A stretch of 64,000 bases of DNA from Begonia masoniana (GCA_022432975.1 CM039502.1:6438375-6502374), one strand, 5' to 3'; shown: positions 1-13,039, counted from the first letter of the stretch. The notes: generated by a model not told the origin, from the letters alone. Numbers and translations: made by a program.

Positions 1-129
1 ATGGAAAAGTTTTTGTTTCATATTTTCAATTCCAGAAATCCAAAAATATCAAATCAAAGAAAAAAAAATCTAATTTTTGTAGCTAAATTTCTTAGAACAA
101 AAAAACTTTGGACAAGACTGCAAACACAC

Positions 130-1034
130 CATTTCATCTTTTTATCATGGGCATCAAGAGAAGTTATTCGTTCCAACTGTGGCGAATTCAATTCACCATA
201 CAGTTCAGGGATCTGCCATACTGCTGCTCCAAATGATTCACCTTCGAGAATATAAAAATACAATAAAGCATCCATCATCCATCATCCATCATCCATCATC
301 CATCATCCACATATTACAATAAGTGAGACAGCAAATCAAAAAAATCAAAAATTGTGAAAACATTCTCGTGTACCATCATTGTTCCACTTCTAGTCAAAAC
401 CACTAACATACTCTCTTCTCGTATTTTACACAACATTTCAGAAAGCAACGTGCTACACTCCCGGATCCATGGGTGACCAAAAATGATAATCGTGTACACT
501 CAACTACCAGAACTAGCATACTTGAAAATTTGTTCAAGATTACAAAAGGCCGTAGTAATAGAGAATCAATATAAGAAGTAAATGATGATCAAGCATATAC
601 CAGTAGAGAAGACTGTGGAGAATATACGCTGGTCAAATGGGCAAGACGCTAGATCCCAAATCTCACTCGGGTGCGAAAATAAACCCTCGCATATGAGCTC
701 AGTTCCACCAGAGGAGAGCCGAATCAAATGTACCTACCGAATAGAAAAATCCAATATCTATAAAAGCAAACCACGAGAACTAAGAATGTAGTGCAATTGC
801 AAAACCTCGTTTTCTTCTTTGAGACTGAGTGTGCCGGTGATGAAGCTGGTGTGATCCGTGTCTGCTTTTACATCGGCTATACATCGAGCCTGTACGTTGA
901 ACAGAGAAGATTAAATCAAAATTAAGGCTCATAAAAACAGAGATCTGAAGATTTTTGGGGAGGACAAAAGAGAAATCGCCAGAAATGACCTGGTATTTCA
1001 GACCGTATCCAATGCCCGATGATCCACCTTGCAT
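130..1034 (-). CDS. EIPR1: EIPR1/TSSC1-like WD40 protein, 5' part only
   Basis: EIPR1 proteins are WD40 proteins that work with the GARP and EARP tethering complexes in endosome-to-Golgi retrograde traffic; that role is family knowledge. Four coding exons can be placed on the minus strand: 1034-990 (begins MQGGSSGIGYGLKYQ), 889-806 (ARCIADVKADTDHTSFITGT), 733-601 (VHLIRLSSGGTELICEGLF, then EIWDLASCPFD) and 241-130 (GESFGAAVWQIPELYGEL, then SLDAHDKKMK). All junctions have GT/AG and agree in phase (0, 0, 1, then 2 at the edge). The EIWDLASCPFD and FGAAVWQIPELYG stretches are hallmarks of the plant family. Intron 4 runs off the left edge, so roughly the first 100 of an expected 390 or so residues are present. 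The start is the first ATG of the family-typical N-terminus. No disruption seen. Confidence 0.86.
268..309. repeat. 7-bp microsatellite in EIPR1 intron
   Basis: About five to six copies of the 7-mer tccatca lie within intron 3 of the EIPR1-like gene, just upstream (in gene sense) of the exon 4 acceptor. This is a likely length-polymorphic marker with no evident function. Confidence 0.8.
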
Positions 1035-2271
1035 GGCTATTCCTCCTAGAGTCGCGACCAGAGCTCCAGTTATATTAAGATCGATTGCCTCAGTTCAGAG
1101 CTCAGACAACCCACCTGGTTTAGCCGTACTATAAAGAATAGGACCGAACCGATCCAACTGAACCGGAGATTTCCAAAAATTAGAAAATTAAAATCTTGTT
1201 GATCGGTCTATTTCTCAATTCTACAATTAAAGAATTGGCCAATAAAAATCTCCGTGACTACACTAATTAATAATTGTCACATCATGAAGTAAAAATTAAA
1301 ATATAATAATAAAAAATAAACGTAACATTATTTTTAGGGTTCATAGAAAACGAGAATTTTTTTTGAAAAAAATTGTGTTAATTTAGAAGATCAAAAACAC
1401 TCGTTTGAAAAATGAAGACAAGTTTCAGAATTTACATTCTTCTTGGGTAATTTCATAGATTACACCATGTTCTATCTCTAGTTTATCTCGAGGAAAATAA
1501 TATAACAATACAGGTTTATAATATAACAATACAGGTTTGGAGTTACGAAGAATAATAATATACAAACTTAAAGTCCAAACAGATAGCAATTATATGAAAA
1601 ATTAGTTATAAGAGTAATAAAATTTTCACATTGAATATTTTTTAAATATATTATAATCTTATTTTTTGTAACAATGTTTTCTAAGCTCAATCCTTGTAAT
1701 TTCTCTCGATTGGAGTTTCTAAGTAAATCTATATAATTATTATTTTCTTCTTTATTATCGCTTTATTATAATAGCACGAAAAAAGATGTCTAAAGAGTTT
1801 GTAGCTAGAGCAAGAATGATTTCACTCCTCTCGCGTTGAGTCTATTTTCTCGGACGCCATATGTACACCATTCTTTGCTATGTTCACGAACAAAAAACAA
1901 GTTGATTATGATCGTTACAGAGATCATAACGAACAAATGAGATAACATCATAGACAATATATATGAGTGTGTGTGGGACAGCCCACTATGTGAAGACAAG
2001 GAGGGTTCGGCGGGACCCAACCTATATCAGTAAAGATGCACAATCTCACATTATTTATAGGAGTAAAAAATACATGGTTTATTAACAGAGTTCTTCTCCC
2101 TACCTAATACAACGCGTTTTGTAGTTGACTCTAAGAAAAAATTTGTGCGAGATCTAATTCAAAACGGATAATATTATACTGAGAGCACCGGAGACGTTAC
2201 AAAATAATATTACGTGGATGAATTAATTAGAAATGTTAAGCAAACAAAGGGTTTAATGTAATAGTTATGCA
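1035..2271. other. Intergenic, AT-rich, no gene seen
   Basis: Upstream of the EIPR1-like start, so it should carry that gene's promoter and 5' UTR near 1040-1150. The rest is AT-rich with only short chance ORFs. I see no repeat or gene structure. Confidence 0.5.
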
Positions 2272-2482
2272 ATGAATCAGCTTTTCCATCAATGAAAAGG
2301 CTCATAAACTCCTCCACATCAACAGTTTCTTTCTCTACGAGTAATTGGGCAAGCTTGTCGAGGATGTCAATATGGGTTGTGATGACATGCTTAGCCCTTG
2401 CATATGCCTTCTCCACCAATTCCCTCACCACTACGTCTACAATGTCTGCAGTCGCCATGGAATAGTCTTTCAGGGATGACAT
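2272..2482 (-). pseudogene. FtsHi-like C-terminal fragment
   Basis: A 70-codon stretch on the minus strand reads DYSMATADIVDVVVREL, then LVEKAYARAKHVITTHIDIL, then LLVEKETVDVEEFMSLFIDG. This resembles the C-terminal peptidase-like tail of plastid FtsH-type proteins, particularly the inactive FtsHi group. The AAA ATPase, membrane segments and zinc site are absent, and I find no other exon within 3 kb. The usual acidic residues after DIVD are replaced by VV, which suggests relaxed constraint. After the DGK motif the frame runs into unrelated sequence (about 20 codons, to 2210). Best read as a relic of a duplicated or partly transposed gene. It could instead be a lone terminal exon of a gene I failed to see, but there is no upstream (rightward) match. 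Confidence 0.65.
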
Positions 2483-3820
2483 CTACAATTCGGACAAGAA
2501 CGTGTCGCTTGGGTGCACAAGAAATCATAGAACCGACCAAATCGAACCAAGCATTACAGTTCAATCCAATTCAGATCGAACTGGATTGAAATGTCAAGCC
2601 AAACTAAATCTAATCAAAACTGAATTGAAAAAACCCAACAAGACTGTTTGGTTTTGGTTCGGTTTCGATTTCATATTCAAAAATTTTGAATGACCGTTTG
2701 GCACGCTTTGGGGCGTAATCGAACCTACATGGTCCCATCCATAGAGGTCATTCATTTTTTTTTATGGGAGATTTTTCTTGTCTCTTCGTAAAAATAGCTC
2801 GAAATGTTGAACAGTAAACAAAGTTGATTCCCACCTGTTGTCCCAATAAGGGATTTTCGATGTATGGATTGCAAACCTTCGTTATACTTTACAATCAATG
2901 ATGTTGATTAATGAAAGCAAGTGTGTGGAAATTTAGGATTGAACTTGACTTTTTGCAAGCAGCCATAGTTGAATTTAATTGTATTCAAAATGACATAATT
3001 TAGAATAAGGAATAAACCTCTACAATCTAGAGAAATGGATGGTCATCAAGCCCCATAAACATTACATTTTTTAACATAGTTTACTGGTGCGAGTCTTAGA
3101 TCAAATATTATTTAATTTGATGAATATTAATTATTATCAATAATGCATTAAAAAATTAATACACAAAAGATATAAAAATCCAATTATAGGATTGCAAATA
3201 TTGAAATTTATTTAAAACAAATCTTCTTAATGAATTGTTAATTTCTGATTCTCAGCAAACTAGACCGTAGTTAATTTTCTCTGTCTTCTATTTTTCGAAA
3301 AATAGGATAAAAAAAATAAAGTGGAATTAGCTGAACCGATCTGGTCCGATTCGGTTTAGTGAGGGGCATTTTGGGAAAAAAAATGAACAAGTGAGAAAAT
3401 GTTACTTTTTTATGGAAAATATGACGGTAGGGGCTATATTGCTCATTATCAATACATTAAGGTTGTTCTTGCCTATTATTCAAGTTTACGGTGTAAATTG
3501 TCCATTTCACATAGTTGTAAAGGCTAAATTGCACTTTATCCAATATAATATATATGTATATATTAAAGAATAAGAATAAAATAATCAAGTACAATACTGA
3601 TCCTAACATTCCTCACTCACCTCGTTGTCAATGCCCCCAGCTACCCTTCCACTGCTTCGGAACCACTTGTTTCATATCTATAAACCTAGTTAAGCTATTG
3701 GGTTGGGAAGAAGGTGGGGAGTTAGATCATCTAAATTAATGATTGGCGGTGTGGATATTTAATTCATTCCCCCAAAGCCAGATAAAACTCACCCAAGTTG
3801 TTTGCTTCTCATTCTCAACA
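2483..3820. other. Intergenic, includes carboxylesterase 5' flank
   Basis: No gene is recognised. The last 150 bases upstream of 3821 become less AT-rich and should hold the carboxylesterase leader. An in-frame ATG at 3743 would add 26 residues but does not match the family N-terminus, so I treat it as untranslated leader. Confidence 0.5.
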
Positions 3821-4768
3821 ATGGCTTCCAATACCAGTGAGCTTGCCCTAGATCTGTCCCCACTCCTGAAAGTTTACAAAGATGGTCACGTCGAGAGAAT
3901 ACTCGGCACCGCTACTGTCCCCGCTTCTGTTCATCCCGAGTCTGGTGTTGAATCCAAGGACGTCGTTATCTCCCCGGAAACTGGCGTCTCGGCTCGGCTC
4001 TACCGACCGAAATCCACAGGCGCTGTCGCCGGGAAACTTCCTCTCCTGGTTTACTTTCACGGGGGAGGGTTCTGCATCGAATCTGCTTTCTCTCCCACCT
4101 ATCATAATCACCTCAACGCTTTAGTAGCCGAAGCCAACGTTGTCGTCGTTTCGGTAGATTACAGGCTAGCTCCGGAGCACCATATTCCGGTGGCCTATGA
4201 AGATTCATGGGCGGCGCTCAAATGGGTCGCGGAGAACAGCTCGGAAGAGTGGATAAACAATCTCGCGGACCGGAACTGTCTCTATTTCGCCGGCGACAGC
4301 GCCGGAGCCCAAATAGCTCACCACATGGCCTTACGAATCGGCACAGAAGGTCTGATCGGAACCAAACTTAGAGGAATCGTTCTTGTTCATCCTTATTTCT
4401 GGGGGAAAGAACCCGTTGGAGACGAAGCAAAAGCTACACCTGAGGAATTAGCCTTGATTGAAAAGCTATGGCGCTTCGCCCACCCGGCGACGAGCGGATC
4501 TGACGACCCACTCATAAACCCGGCGTTCGAACCAGAACTGGAGAGGTTGGCGTGCGAGAAAGTGCTAGTCTGCGTGGCGGAGAAAGATTTGCTGAAGGAT
4601 AGAGGATGGTATTACAGTGAGACGCTGAAGAAGAGTGGTTGGGGAGGAAAAGTGGAGGTGATGGAAGCTAAAGAAGAACCCCATGTTTTCCATCTATGGA
4701 ATCCAACCTGCGAGAATGCGGGGAAGATGATTAGGGAGATTTCCACATTCCTTAATCAGGTCAATTAA
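3821..4768 (+). CDS. Plant carboxylesterase (CXE, HSL family)
   Basis: A complete intronless gene of 315 residues, the usual size for class I plant carboxylesterases (alpha/beta hydrolases related to hormone-sensitive lipase, 2-hydroxyisoflavanone dehydratase and the GID1 receptor). Visible marks are the oxyanion-hole motif HGGG at residues 80-83, the YRLAPEH segment at 114-120, the nucleophile elbow GDSAGA with Ser160, a candidate acid Asp256 in VAEKDLLKDRG, and His288 in EPHVFHL. The catalytic triad is therefore intact, unlike GID1, where the His is lost. No signal peptide, so probably cytosolic. The substrate cannot be told from sequence. The start at 3821 gives MASNTSELALDL, matching family N-termini. 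The coding part is clearly more GC-rich than its flanks. Confidence 0.94.
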   Translation: MASNTSELALDLSPLLKVYKDGHVERILGTATVPASVHPESGVESKDVVISPETGVSARLYRPKSTGAVAGKLPLLVYFHGGGFCIESAFSPTYHNHLNALVAEANVVVVSVDYRLAPEHHIPVAYEDSWAALKWVAENSSEEWINNLADRNCLYFAGDSAGAQIAHHMALRIGTEGLIGTKLRGIVLVHPYFWGKEPVGDEAKATPEELALIEKLWRFAHPATSGSDDPLINPAFEPELERLACEKVLVCVAEKDLLKDRGWYYSETLKKSGWGGKVEVMEAKEEPHVFHLWNPTCENAGKMIREISTFLNQVN

Positions 4769-7003
4769 AGTTTGGTAATTGTACCAACTTTCCCATATTT
4801 CTAGTGAAATCAAATAACCTACTTCTATCTCCTTCACGGTTACTCTTCTTACTATCTGGACGAATAATCTCACGTATAGACTTGTCTGTAATCCATGAAA
4901 ACGGTCGAAGGTCTTTTCAAAACACTATGAAAATTATGGATGGATCTTGTACCATGACTAGGTACATAAACAAGAAATGATCAACAACAAAAATCCCATG
5001 AAATCCATCGTGCACCGGATCGGGACTCTGCAGCAGAAATCCTGATCCTATAGAGGTCGACCAGTACTTTGCAGCGGCCCACCAGGCATTGTAGCGGTGC
5101 AACCTGACTTCTGGTGCAGTCAAGCAAGCCAGATGGAGAGGCCGACTTGCCCAGCAGCTCTGGTCCGACTAGCCCGGCAACTCTAATTGGAGATGTCAGC
5201 TCTGGTCGACGAAGGAGCACCAATCTTCAATAAGCGAACAAATTGTCGAGCTGATTGAGAACAATTGACGGCAGATATTTCCGCGCGACAAAGATGGACA
5301 AGTCTTCACGAAGAAGGCGTCTCAAAAATTATAATTTTCTGAAAAATTACTGAAATCTTGTTCGTTGCGGATCGCCGCGAGAAAATCTGTTTCGACATAC
5401 TTGGAAACACAGACTCTCAAAACTAAAGCTCTGAAACCACGGATTAAAAATCGAACGATAATCGAAAAAATAGCAGACGAACATGGGCCATTGAATTCCA
5501 TAGGAGAGAGTCTTGAGGAATTTTTCCTTAAATCAATGATGAATGGATGTTACGATTGGGATCAAAAGGCGTGGACTGATGTTGAAGACATTGTACATCA
5601 TATTTGGTAGTTTCATTATTCAATGCAATCTGCTGGATTTGGCTTGAACTGAACCACTTCCTCCTCTGCAACAGAGCCTAGAAGAAAAACGATCAAATGT
5701 CAGCAAAACAAAATAGAAGAAAGCATTCTTGGCCCTACTCCTTTCTTGGAAGGACAGAAGAAAAATCCTCTTCGTTCTCTGTCGTCTACTCAAGTGCTAA
5801 TGGCCTCCATGATAGATATATATATTAATGTTATTGCATTCCCAATCATCAAATCATTTATGTGATCAACCAACACTAATTTATAGAAATTATTTCCTTG
5901 AGAGCAATAGTTATGAGCCCTGATTAAAAATTAGGGTTCCACCGAACGGATTCTTATCCTCTAAGCTCAAGTTTCCTCGTCATCAATGAATTACGTTACC
6001 GTTAGGGTCAAAGGAAAGAAATCAAGATTCTATAGTTTGTCACGAGTGCAAGAATTTCAGATTTACAAACAATCAAAGTTATAGATCATACCCGGAAGAT
6101 AGACACACAACAATACAGATGCACGATAGACTCGAAGTTATCGAAAAAATCCAAAATTATTCGTAGCTATAAAAGAAGCAAAAGAAGCAAAAGCTTCCTA
6201 CTACTCCAATAACATAAAGCAGCTATTTTTATTAGAGGAAGGACAGAAGAAAGCAGGGTTGAAAGCTACTTCCACAGACCAACTATTTCTAATCTTCTTT
6301 GAAAGCAATCTAATCTTCCAGGAAGCTTAACTTCTTTCAGAAAAGCTTGAGCTGTGTACATATCTTCTACATTTGTGGACTCTGGCTCATCCCCCTCCTT
6401 ACCAACCTTTTCATCCCCCTCCTTACCAACCTTTTCATCGTTGACTGCCCAAGTTTACTCATTTGGTTGGATATGAGGATCTTCAAAGTTAAAAATAATA
6501 GCTTTCACGTGGGCTTAATCCTACAAGTTAAGCTTGGTTTGAATTCAAATATGCACGTGTATTGACTCAAAAAGTGGTCTTGCGTGTAGCATGTCGCTTA
6601 AAGGCGCAATCCATGAAGTAAAATTCCTAAGAGAATGACAAAATGTTTCTAGTTTTCTACCAATAAAATTCTTCCTAACTCATTCTGCAATGAAACTCTT
6701 AATGATGTTGTCTGGTCTCTACACCTACAAAGAAGAAGGGTTGAGGAAACTACTTGAGGTGAGGTCGTCAGCAAGCACGTTGGTGTGCTGGTTTTTGTCA
6801 TTTTTTTAGCAGCAAGAGAGTGGTTGGTCAAAGAACATGTTAAGGTTTCCTTTTTTTTTTTCACTAATTGGACATCTTTTTCCACAATCATAAGCCTATT
6901 TAATTCATTCAAACTCAGTTCATCATAATATCTACAAAACTCCATTTGGCTCCGGCACAAGTGTAGAAATAGAGAGGTGTTTGTTCAGCTGTTAGTGTTG
7001 ATA
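4769..7003. other. Intergenic, no gene seen
   Basis: Several short ORFs (for example 81 codons at 5365-5610) show no family resemblance and no coding-like composition. A minus-strand stretch near 5620-5690 could look like a small exon behind a pyrimidine tract, but I find no partner exon. A 20-22-bp direct repeat (cccctccttaccaacctttt) lies near 6390-6440. The transporter leader should begin shortly before 7004. Confidence 0.45.
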
Positions 7004-9450
7004 ATGGCGGAGATGGTGGAAGAGGAGAATCTAAGCACGCCGAAGAAGGATGCCGGAGAGAGGGAGAGTCTACCAATCTCAGCAGCTCCACTTGAGCTCC
7101 ATTCCATTTTGATAAATCGGTCACCACTGCCAAATTCAACTTCATCTCCGAGAAGTCCGTTTACTTCGCGTTTAATGAGAACCCCTCTAGCCAGTCCTGT
7201 GAAAAAGGCTGTCTTGAGCTTGCAAAATTACTTGGAAGAAGTAGGCCACTTTACAAAGCTCGACCCCCACGACGCTTGGCTGCCCATCACTGAATCAAGG
7301 AACGGCAACGCTTATTACTCGGCGTTTCACACGTTGAGTTCCGGCATCGGAGCCCAAGCTCTTGTTCTTCCCTTGGCACTCACCAGTCTTGGATGGTATA
7401 CATGCTACCTCTTCTCCAATCTGTTACTTCTTTAGAGTTTTTCTGAATGAGTTTTTGTTTTCTTATGGATGAAGGGCATGGGGAATTCTATGCCTATCAG
7501 TGGCTTTCATGTGGCAGCTCTACACTCTTTGGTTACTCATTCAGCTTCATGAATCAAGATCGGGAACTCGATACAGCCGATATCTTCGCCTTGCCATGGA
7601 AGCTTTTGGTACTTTTACATATAGAATATAGCTGTAGTGTATGATGTTTGCTTAAATAACATTTTTCTTATCTCATTTTTTAAGAAAACCAGTAAACCTT
7701 CGCCCTAAAAAGTCAGTTCATACCCGTTTAGCCGGCTCGGCTCTGCTCGGCTCTGCTCGGCTCGTTAAACATTGACTCACGAGCCAGTTAGGATTGATTT
7801 TTTTTTTTTTTGTATGGACTCATTAGACTAGGTTCGTTAGGCTCGACTCGTTTAACTTGTTAACATTGATTAGCCAGATTTTGTCAACCTCTCCTCAGTC
7901 GACCCATTTGTCAATTCTAATCACATCTCATTTATGTAAAAAACCAACAACCCTTGTCCCTCAAAAGTTAGTATACAGATGATAGTCTCTGAATTCCAAC
8001 AGTAAATTCATCAGTTACATCAAGGGTAGGGACAACTTCACGAAGGTTTTCTCTACCTCTCTCTTGAAAGGAGTTTATTCATTTTTGCAGGTGAGAAGCT
8101 AGGGAAAGTGCTTGCTCTCTTCCCAACCATGTACTTATCCGGTGGAACGTGTGTAACTTTGATCATGATCGGGAGCGGGACGATGAAGATCTTTTTCGAG
8201 ATCGTACGTGGCGGAACAAGTGAAGGTAATTCATTGACAGTGCTCGAATGGTACATTGTCTTTACGTGTTCCGCCGTAATTCTATCTCAGCTTCCCAACC
8301 TCAACTCCATTGCCGGAGTTTCACTCATTGGAGCAATCACTGCCGTGAGCTACTGCACGATGATTTGGGTGGTTTCAATTACCAAAACTAGACCCATCGG
8401 AATAACACACCGTCCTGTTCTTGCAAAATCAGATGTCCATGAAGTTTTTGCAGTCCTCAACGCCCTTGGAATAATTGCATTTGCTTTCAGAGGCCATAAT
8501 CTCGTCCTAGAAATACAGGTAGATCACATGTTCAAATGTAACATTTGTACATTGATAGCCATAATATCTTGCAACTATATCGTCTAATAACATTTTCCTA
8601 ACCCGAAAAAGGGAACCATGCCTTCCAGCATAAAGTGGCCGTCACGCGAGCCGATGTGGAAAGGCGTAAAGTTTGCTTATTTAGTCATAGCCATGACATT
8701 GCTTCCTCTTGCAATTGGTGGATACTGGGCTTATGGAAATCTTGTAAGCAGTTCTTTCATCTCTTATCTTTAGTCTTCCCTTCTGAACAACACAAAATTG
8801 TCAAGTCTAGAAAAATTATTAGTACCTCTCGCCACTTTCCTATTATAGTGGACTGTTCAAATAGATTTCCAGTTCTTCCATTGAATATTCTGCCTTTTCT
8901 CATATAGTCATGTCCCTAAAAGTTGTATAGTTAAGTTTTGATTGGGTACTGCTGGATGCAGATACCTTCGACCGGAGGGATGTTCACCGCTTTATACAAA
9001 TTCCACAAACACGACACATCGAATCTAGTCATGGGGTCGATGAGCTTGTTGGTGGTAATAAATTGCCTGACCTCTTTTCAAATATACGCAATGCCAGTGT
9101 TCGATAACTTAGAGATCAGGTACACAAGCAAAGTGAATAAACCATGTCCTTGGTGGCTACGAGTAGGGTTCAGAGTCTTGTTCGGATGCCTGACATTCTT
9201 CATAGCAGTGGCGTTGCCATTTCTGCCCAGCTTAGCAGGACTACTCGGAGGGATTGCTCTGCCAATCACGTTGGCTTATCCGTGTTTCATGTGGGTTATA
9301 CTCCGAAAACCCGAGAAATATGGTCTTGTTTGGCTACTTAACTGTGTTTTAGGGATATCGGGAATGATCCTTAGCGTTTCTGTGGTGACTGCTGCTATTT
9401 GGAGCATAGTTGACATGGGAATAGAAATTCATTTCTTCAAACCTCAGTAA
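7004..9450 (+). CDS. LHT8: LHT8-like amino acid transporter (AAAP family)
   Basis: A proton-coupled amino acid permease of the AAAP/ATF1 family, closest in appearance to lysine/histidine transporter-like 8. Exons by GT-AG and phase: 7004-7395, 7475-7608, 8091-8518, 8612-8743 and 8962-9450. Together they give 1575 nt, 524 residues, as expected. The long hydrophilic N-terminus (SPRSPFTSRLMRTPLASPVK) followed by YLEEVGHFTKLDPHDAWLPI and the core NAYYSAFHTLSSGIGAQALV is typical of the LHT8 subgroup. Later membrane segments include LFPTMYLSGGTCVTLIMIG, ILSQLPNLNSIAGVSLIGA, LVIAMTLLPLAIGGYWAYG and the C-terminal helices. Probably a plasma membrane protein with about ten helices; the substrate range is inferred from the family only. 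Transcribed towards the minus-strand gene that ends at 10016. No disruptions. Confidence 0.92.
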
Positions 9451-10015
9451 GCAACTGGAGAAACGAGACAATGGACTTCAGATTTGAAATGCTCTACCAA
9501 ACTGTCAAAAATATTGAAGAATATACCCAGCTATTTGACATCTTTCTATCAATTATGTTCAGGAAATGGAATTGTAACTCAAACTCTTGTCAAACTAGTC
9601 TGTAAGTAGACATCAATCAAGAATATTATTAACAGTTTCTCAGCAGGTAGATTTTGCGAAAAGAACTGATAAAAGCAAATACTATCCTGGTTTTATACAC
9701 GAAATTTCGACTTATATTATGCGAGAAACTTTCGTCTCAACAGATAAATTTAAACTGTAAAATACAGAAAAAAAAAAAAATTAGATACCGTCGTACCTCC
9801 AACACTATCCGCATCTGACCTATCAATACTCAAACAAATGGGAACATTCCATATCTTAATCCATTACAGCATGATTCAATCAGCATTTTCTCAAGTGATT
9901 ATCTCAAACAGATTCTTCAGTAACCTGCTTTATGAGTGATTACACATTTGACTCAGAGAGTGGGGGGATGCAAATGCAAAAGAATAATCAACATGTAGAA
10001 ATACTTCATCCAGTG
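9451..10015. other. Convergent 3' flanks of two genes
   Basis: This AT-rich gap holds the presumed 3' UTRs of the LHT8-like gene (plus) and the small membrane protein gene (minus). A run of 13 A residues lies at about 9768-9780. Nothing else is seen. Confidence 0.5.
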
Positions 10016-11098
10016 TTACATGGATAATGGAAGAAGCATCCGTCGTTTCTTCTTCCGAGCCAATCTAACTTGTTTTGTAATTTTCATACATAAAACCAAT
10101 AGTAATGTGATGCACACTAATATCAAAGCAAGTTGCAACTGCCTAAAGTATAAAGAAACAGCTGAGAAAACCAGGAAAGCTAGAATTATGAGTTCCCATA
10201 TTACGAAAATGACAACATCCACCCTGCATCCACAAACAGAATGAAACAAGAAAATCAGACACAGACTCATCTTGGTTGAATTGATGAAAATTCAATACAT
10301 AGAAAAAAAACAGTGGTACTTCTACTGTTACTGTTCAACTAAAGATTACAAACGTAACTGAGCAATAATGGAAGACAGCAAAGAACAATGTGTTCGAATT
10401 TGAAATACATTCTCAATTTGATGCAAATGACAATGATTTAATTTTCAAGGAAGTTAGTATTTCCAATGATATACACTACACATGTCAGAAACAGGTAGCA
10501 ACGAGAACTCAACGCAGAAAACACACGAAACTGCAGGTCAACATGTGGTAGAAAAAGAAAATTCCCAGGGAGTGTAAAAAGTGACGAGCCTCAGGTTGTA
10601 CATTAATCTGATTCAATTTTATAAAAAACATACAAATTTTTTTGAAGAGATCCAGGTTCCCATAGGAAAGGAAATCAATAAAATCAAATTAAAATCCCAC
10701 AACTGATTCAGGTCAAGTTAAACATAGGTGAGAGAAGTGATAATTAAAATCTTAACCAGACGACGTAAAGAATCCTATAAAGCATCCGTTTTACAATAGG
10801 ACGGAGAAACATCCATAAAATGAACCTGAAAATAATTTCAACACAGTCGAGTTCAACCACAAAAAATTTCAAATTCATAAATAAAAACTCGCATCAACCT
10901 CAGAATCAAGTAAGAGCTAGAGAGTCCGCAATAATTGTAAAAATCGGGGCATAGAGAGTAGAGAGAAACACCAATTTTGTGTTACCTGGAGAACGCAAGA
11001 TTAGAAGTGGAAGAGAAGAAAGAGACGGAAGCCCAATCGTGCTTGGATCGAATCTGATACTCTCTCAACTGCTCTACCAGATTCGATCGGGTTATCAT
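10016..11098 (-). CDS. Small two-pass membrane protein, function unknown
   Basis: Two minus-strand exons, 11098-10986 and 10223-10016, join in phase across a 762-bp intron with GT/AG ends and give 106 residues beginning MITRSNLVEQLREYQIRSKH. The N-terminus is hydrophilic. Residues about 39-62 (VDVVIFVIWELIILAFLVFS) and 68-85 (LALILVCITLLLVLCMKI) are membrane segments. The tail is strongly basic (ARKKKRRMLL), so it is expected on the cytosolic face. It resembles a small conserved plant protein of unknown function; I assign no role. The start is the first ATG of the joined frame. The head of the gene is GC-richer (11000-11250), consistent with a promoter and leader there. Confidence 0.72.
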
Positions 11099-11249
11099 AG
11101 CTGCACCAGACCAAAAAAGCCCCCCTGAGCTTCCCTCTCCGTAGCTATGGAAGTCGCCGGCAAATGAGGTAGTTGCAGAGCGAAAGGCGATCCGGGGGCG
11201 GAAATGGGAAAGGGCGGGGGAACAGAGGCGGGCGCATCAGGGCAAGATG

Positions 11250-13039
11250 CGTATAAGTTGAGTTCGTCCGTGACGTGGACCTTCTCTTTTAACTTGCTGG
11301 TTTGTTTTACTTTTATACAAGCTAATATTGCATGGTTACGTGTCATTAAATAAGATTAACTCATTATAATTATAAAATAATATCAAAATTTAATTAATTA
11401 TTACTACTAAACTCTAATAGCTAATCTAAATTTATATTCTAATGTATGGTTTTTATTCCTCGGTAAAATAATAGAAGAACATATTCACTTATATCCACGA
11501 AAAACGACACGTAAATTTCACTTCAGATTTGTATCTTTATGCACGATTACTCGCGATATGCAAATTTAAAGACGTACTTGTAATTTTTAAAAATTGTTTC
11601 AACAATTTTTGTAGTTTTTTTATTTATCAAGCGAAATGTTATTAGAGTACTAAACTTAGTAGATGATTCATTGTTTTCATACAAACTACTGTCATACACG
11701 TGCAACGCAAATGTCTCGCCATTTTGTTTCAATTAATATTACTTGTATGAGTGTTTATGACATTCGTGTCGGATCAATAACAACTTGAGAGGGGGTTTGC
11801 GAATCTTCTTTTTTGTATATGACTCAAGATTAGGCGTCCATAAATATTCCATTTTGCATATGGCTCAGGATTGGACTTTCGCATTTCTTCTCAATGCATC
11901 TGCACATAGTGATCTTCAACAATTAAATTTTTTTGAATTAGTCATTCATCATTTATGACATAAAGTCGATACACAAATTAATACATCCAAATACACATTT
12001 TCAATGTGAATATAATTTAAACATGTAAACTATTTAAACAAAAAAATTAATTTAACAATGATTAATAACTTAGAATAATATAACAAATGATTACCTTTAT
12101 CATCAAAACAATTATTTTTAATAACAATCTCATTTTTGTTTTTAAGATGACAACATCTATTCTATGTTATCCATTAAATTCATTATCTCCCCCTTAATAC
12201 GTGATAAAAAGTGAAACTTAGTGTTCTCCCCTTTAATATATGCCAAGTAGTTAGATTAAATTTTCTTTAAATATGTTCTCCCCTATATACAATTTTTCTA
12301 TCTCTTTGCACTGTAAAATGATTAACCAGTATCAGATTAAAATATGACAATAATAGAATATATCAGAACATAACGTTAAGAGCATATAGGAGGATAAAAC
12401 TAAAAGTATATTAGAACAAGAACATGAGCAAGAGCAAGAAATCACAAAATGTGTAACTCTAAGTCAATAATGGTTATCAAAAACAAGTTACAACCATGTT
12501 TAAAGCATAGACTAAGCATAGAAAAATCAAAATGAGATATCTGAGTTCAAAAATAAAAAAGATTCAAGACTAACCCTAGATGTTTGAAGTAGGATCGACA
12601 TCGGTAGATGGAGGGACACTAGGACCAATTGGAGGTCGAGGTTCAAAGGTGAATGTGTCGATCAAGGCATCATCCAAGAGTTTTTCTAATTTATCGAGAA
12701 TCTCTGCCTGAAACATGGTTGAGCCAAACTCAGATCTTGAACTTGACAAACCAAGCCTTCAACAGTAAAAGTGAGACTAGAGAGGCACGATGATATAATA
12801 TCCAACTTCTCCTAAACAGTGGATTTAGAGCGAGAGAGGAGAATGATTTTGAGGTTGAAAAATGATGAATCTAAGATGATCGCAAAATGGTAGGAGCTGA
12901 GGGAGATCACTAGAGGGAGCTAGAATTCTCGCAACAAAAATACATGATTCAGCAGGTGCTTGGAGTTTAATTGAGGGTGGCTCCCCCTAACATCCTAAAT
13001 TGGTCTAAGGGCGTTTAGAAAGCCCTAATCAACATATTT
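11250..13039. other. AT-rich intergenic, no gene seen
   Basis: Low-complexity AT-rich DNA without coding-like ORFs. The part from about 12550 may be the untranslated 3' end or LTR of the copia relic that follows, but no terminal repeat could be paired. Confidence 0.4.

Noticed and set aside
3743..3820. Upstream start for the carboxylesterase
   Set aside because: Adds 26 residues unlike the family; the ATG at 3821 fits the usual N-terminus and length.
5365..5610. 81-codon ORF
   Set aside because: No family resemblance, no neighbouring exon and no coding-like composition.
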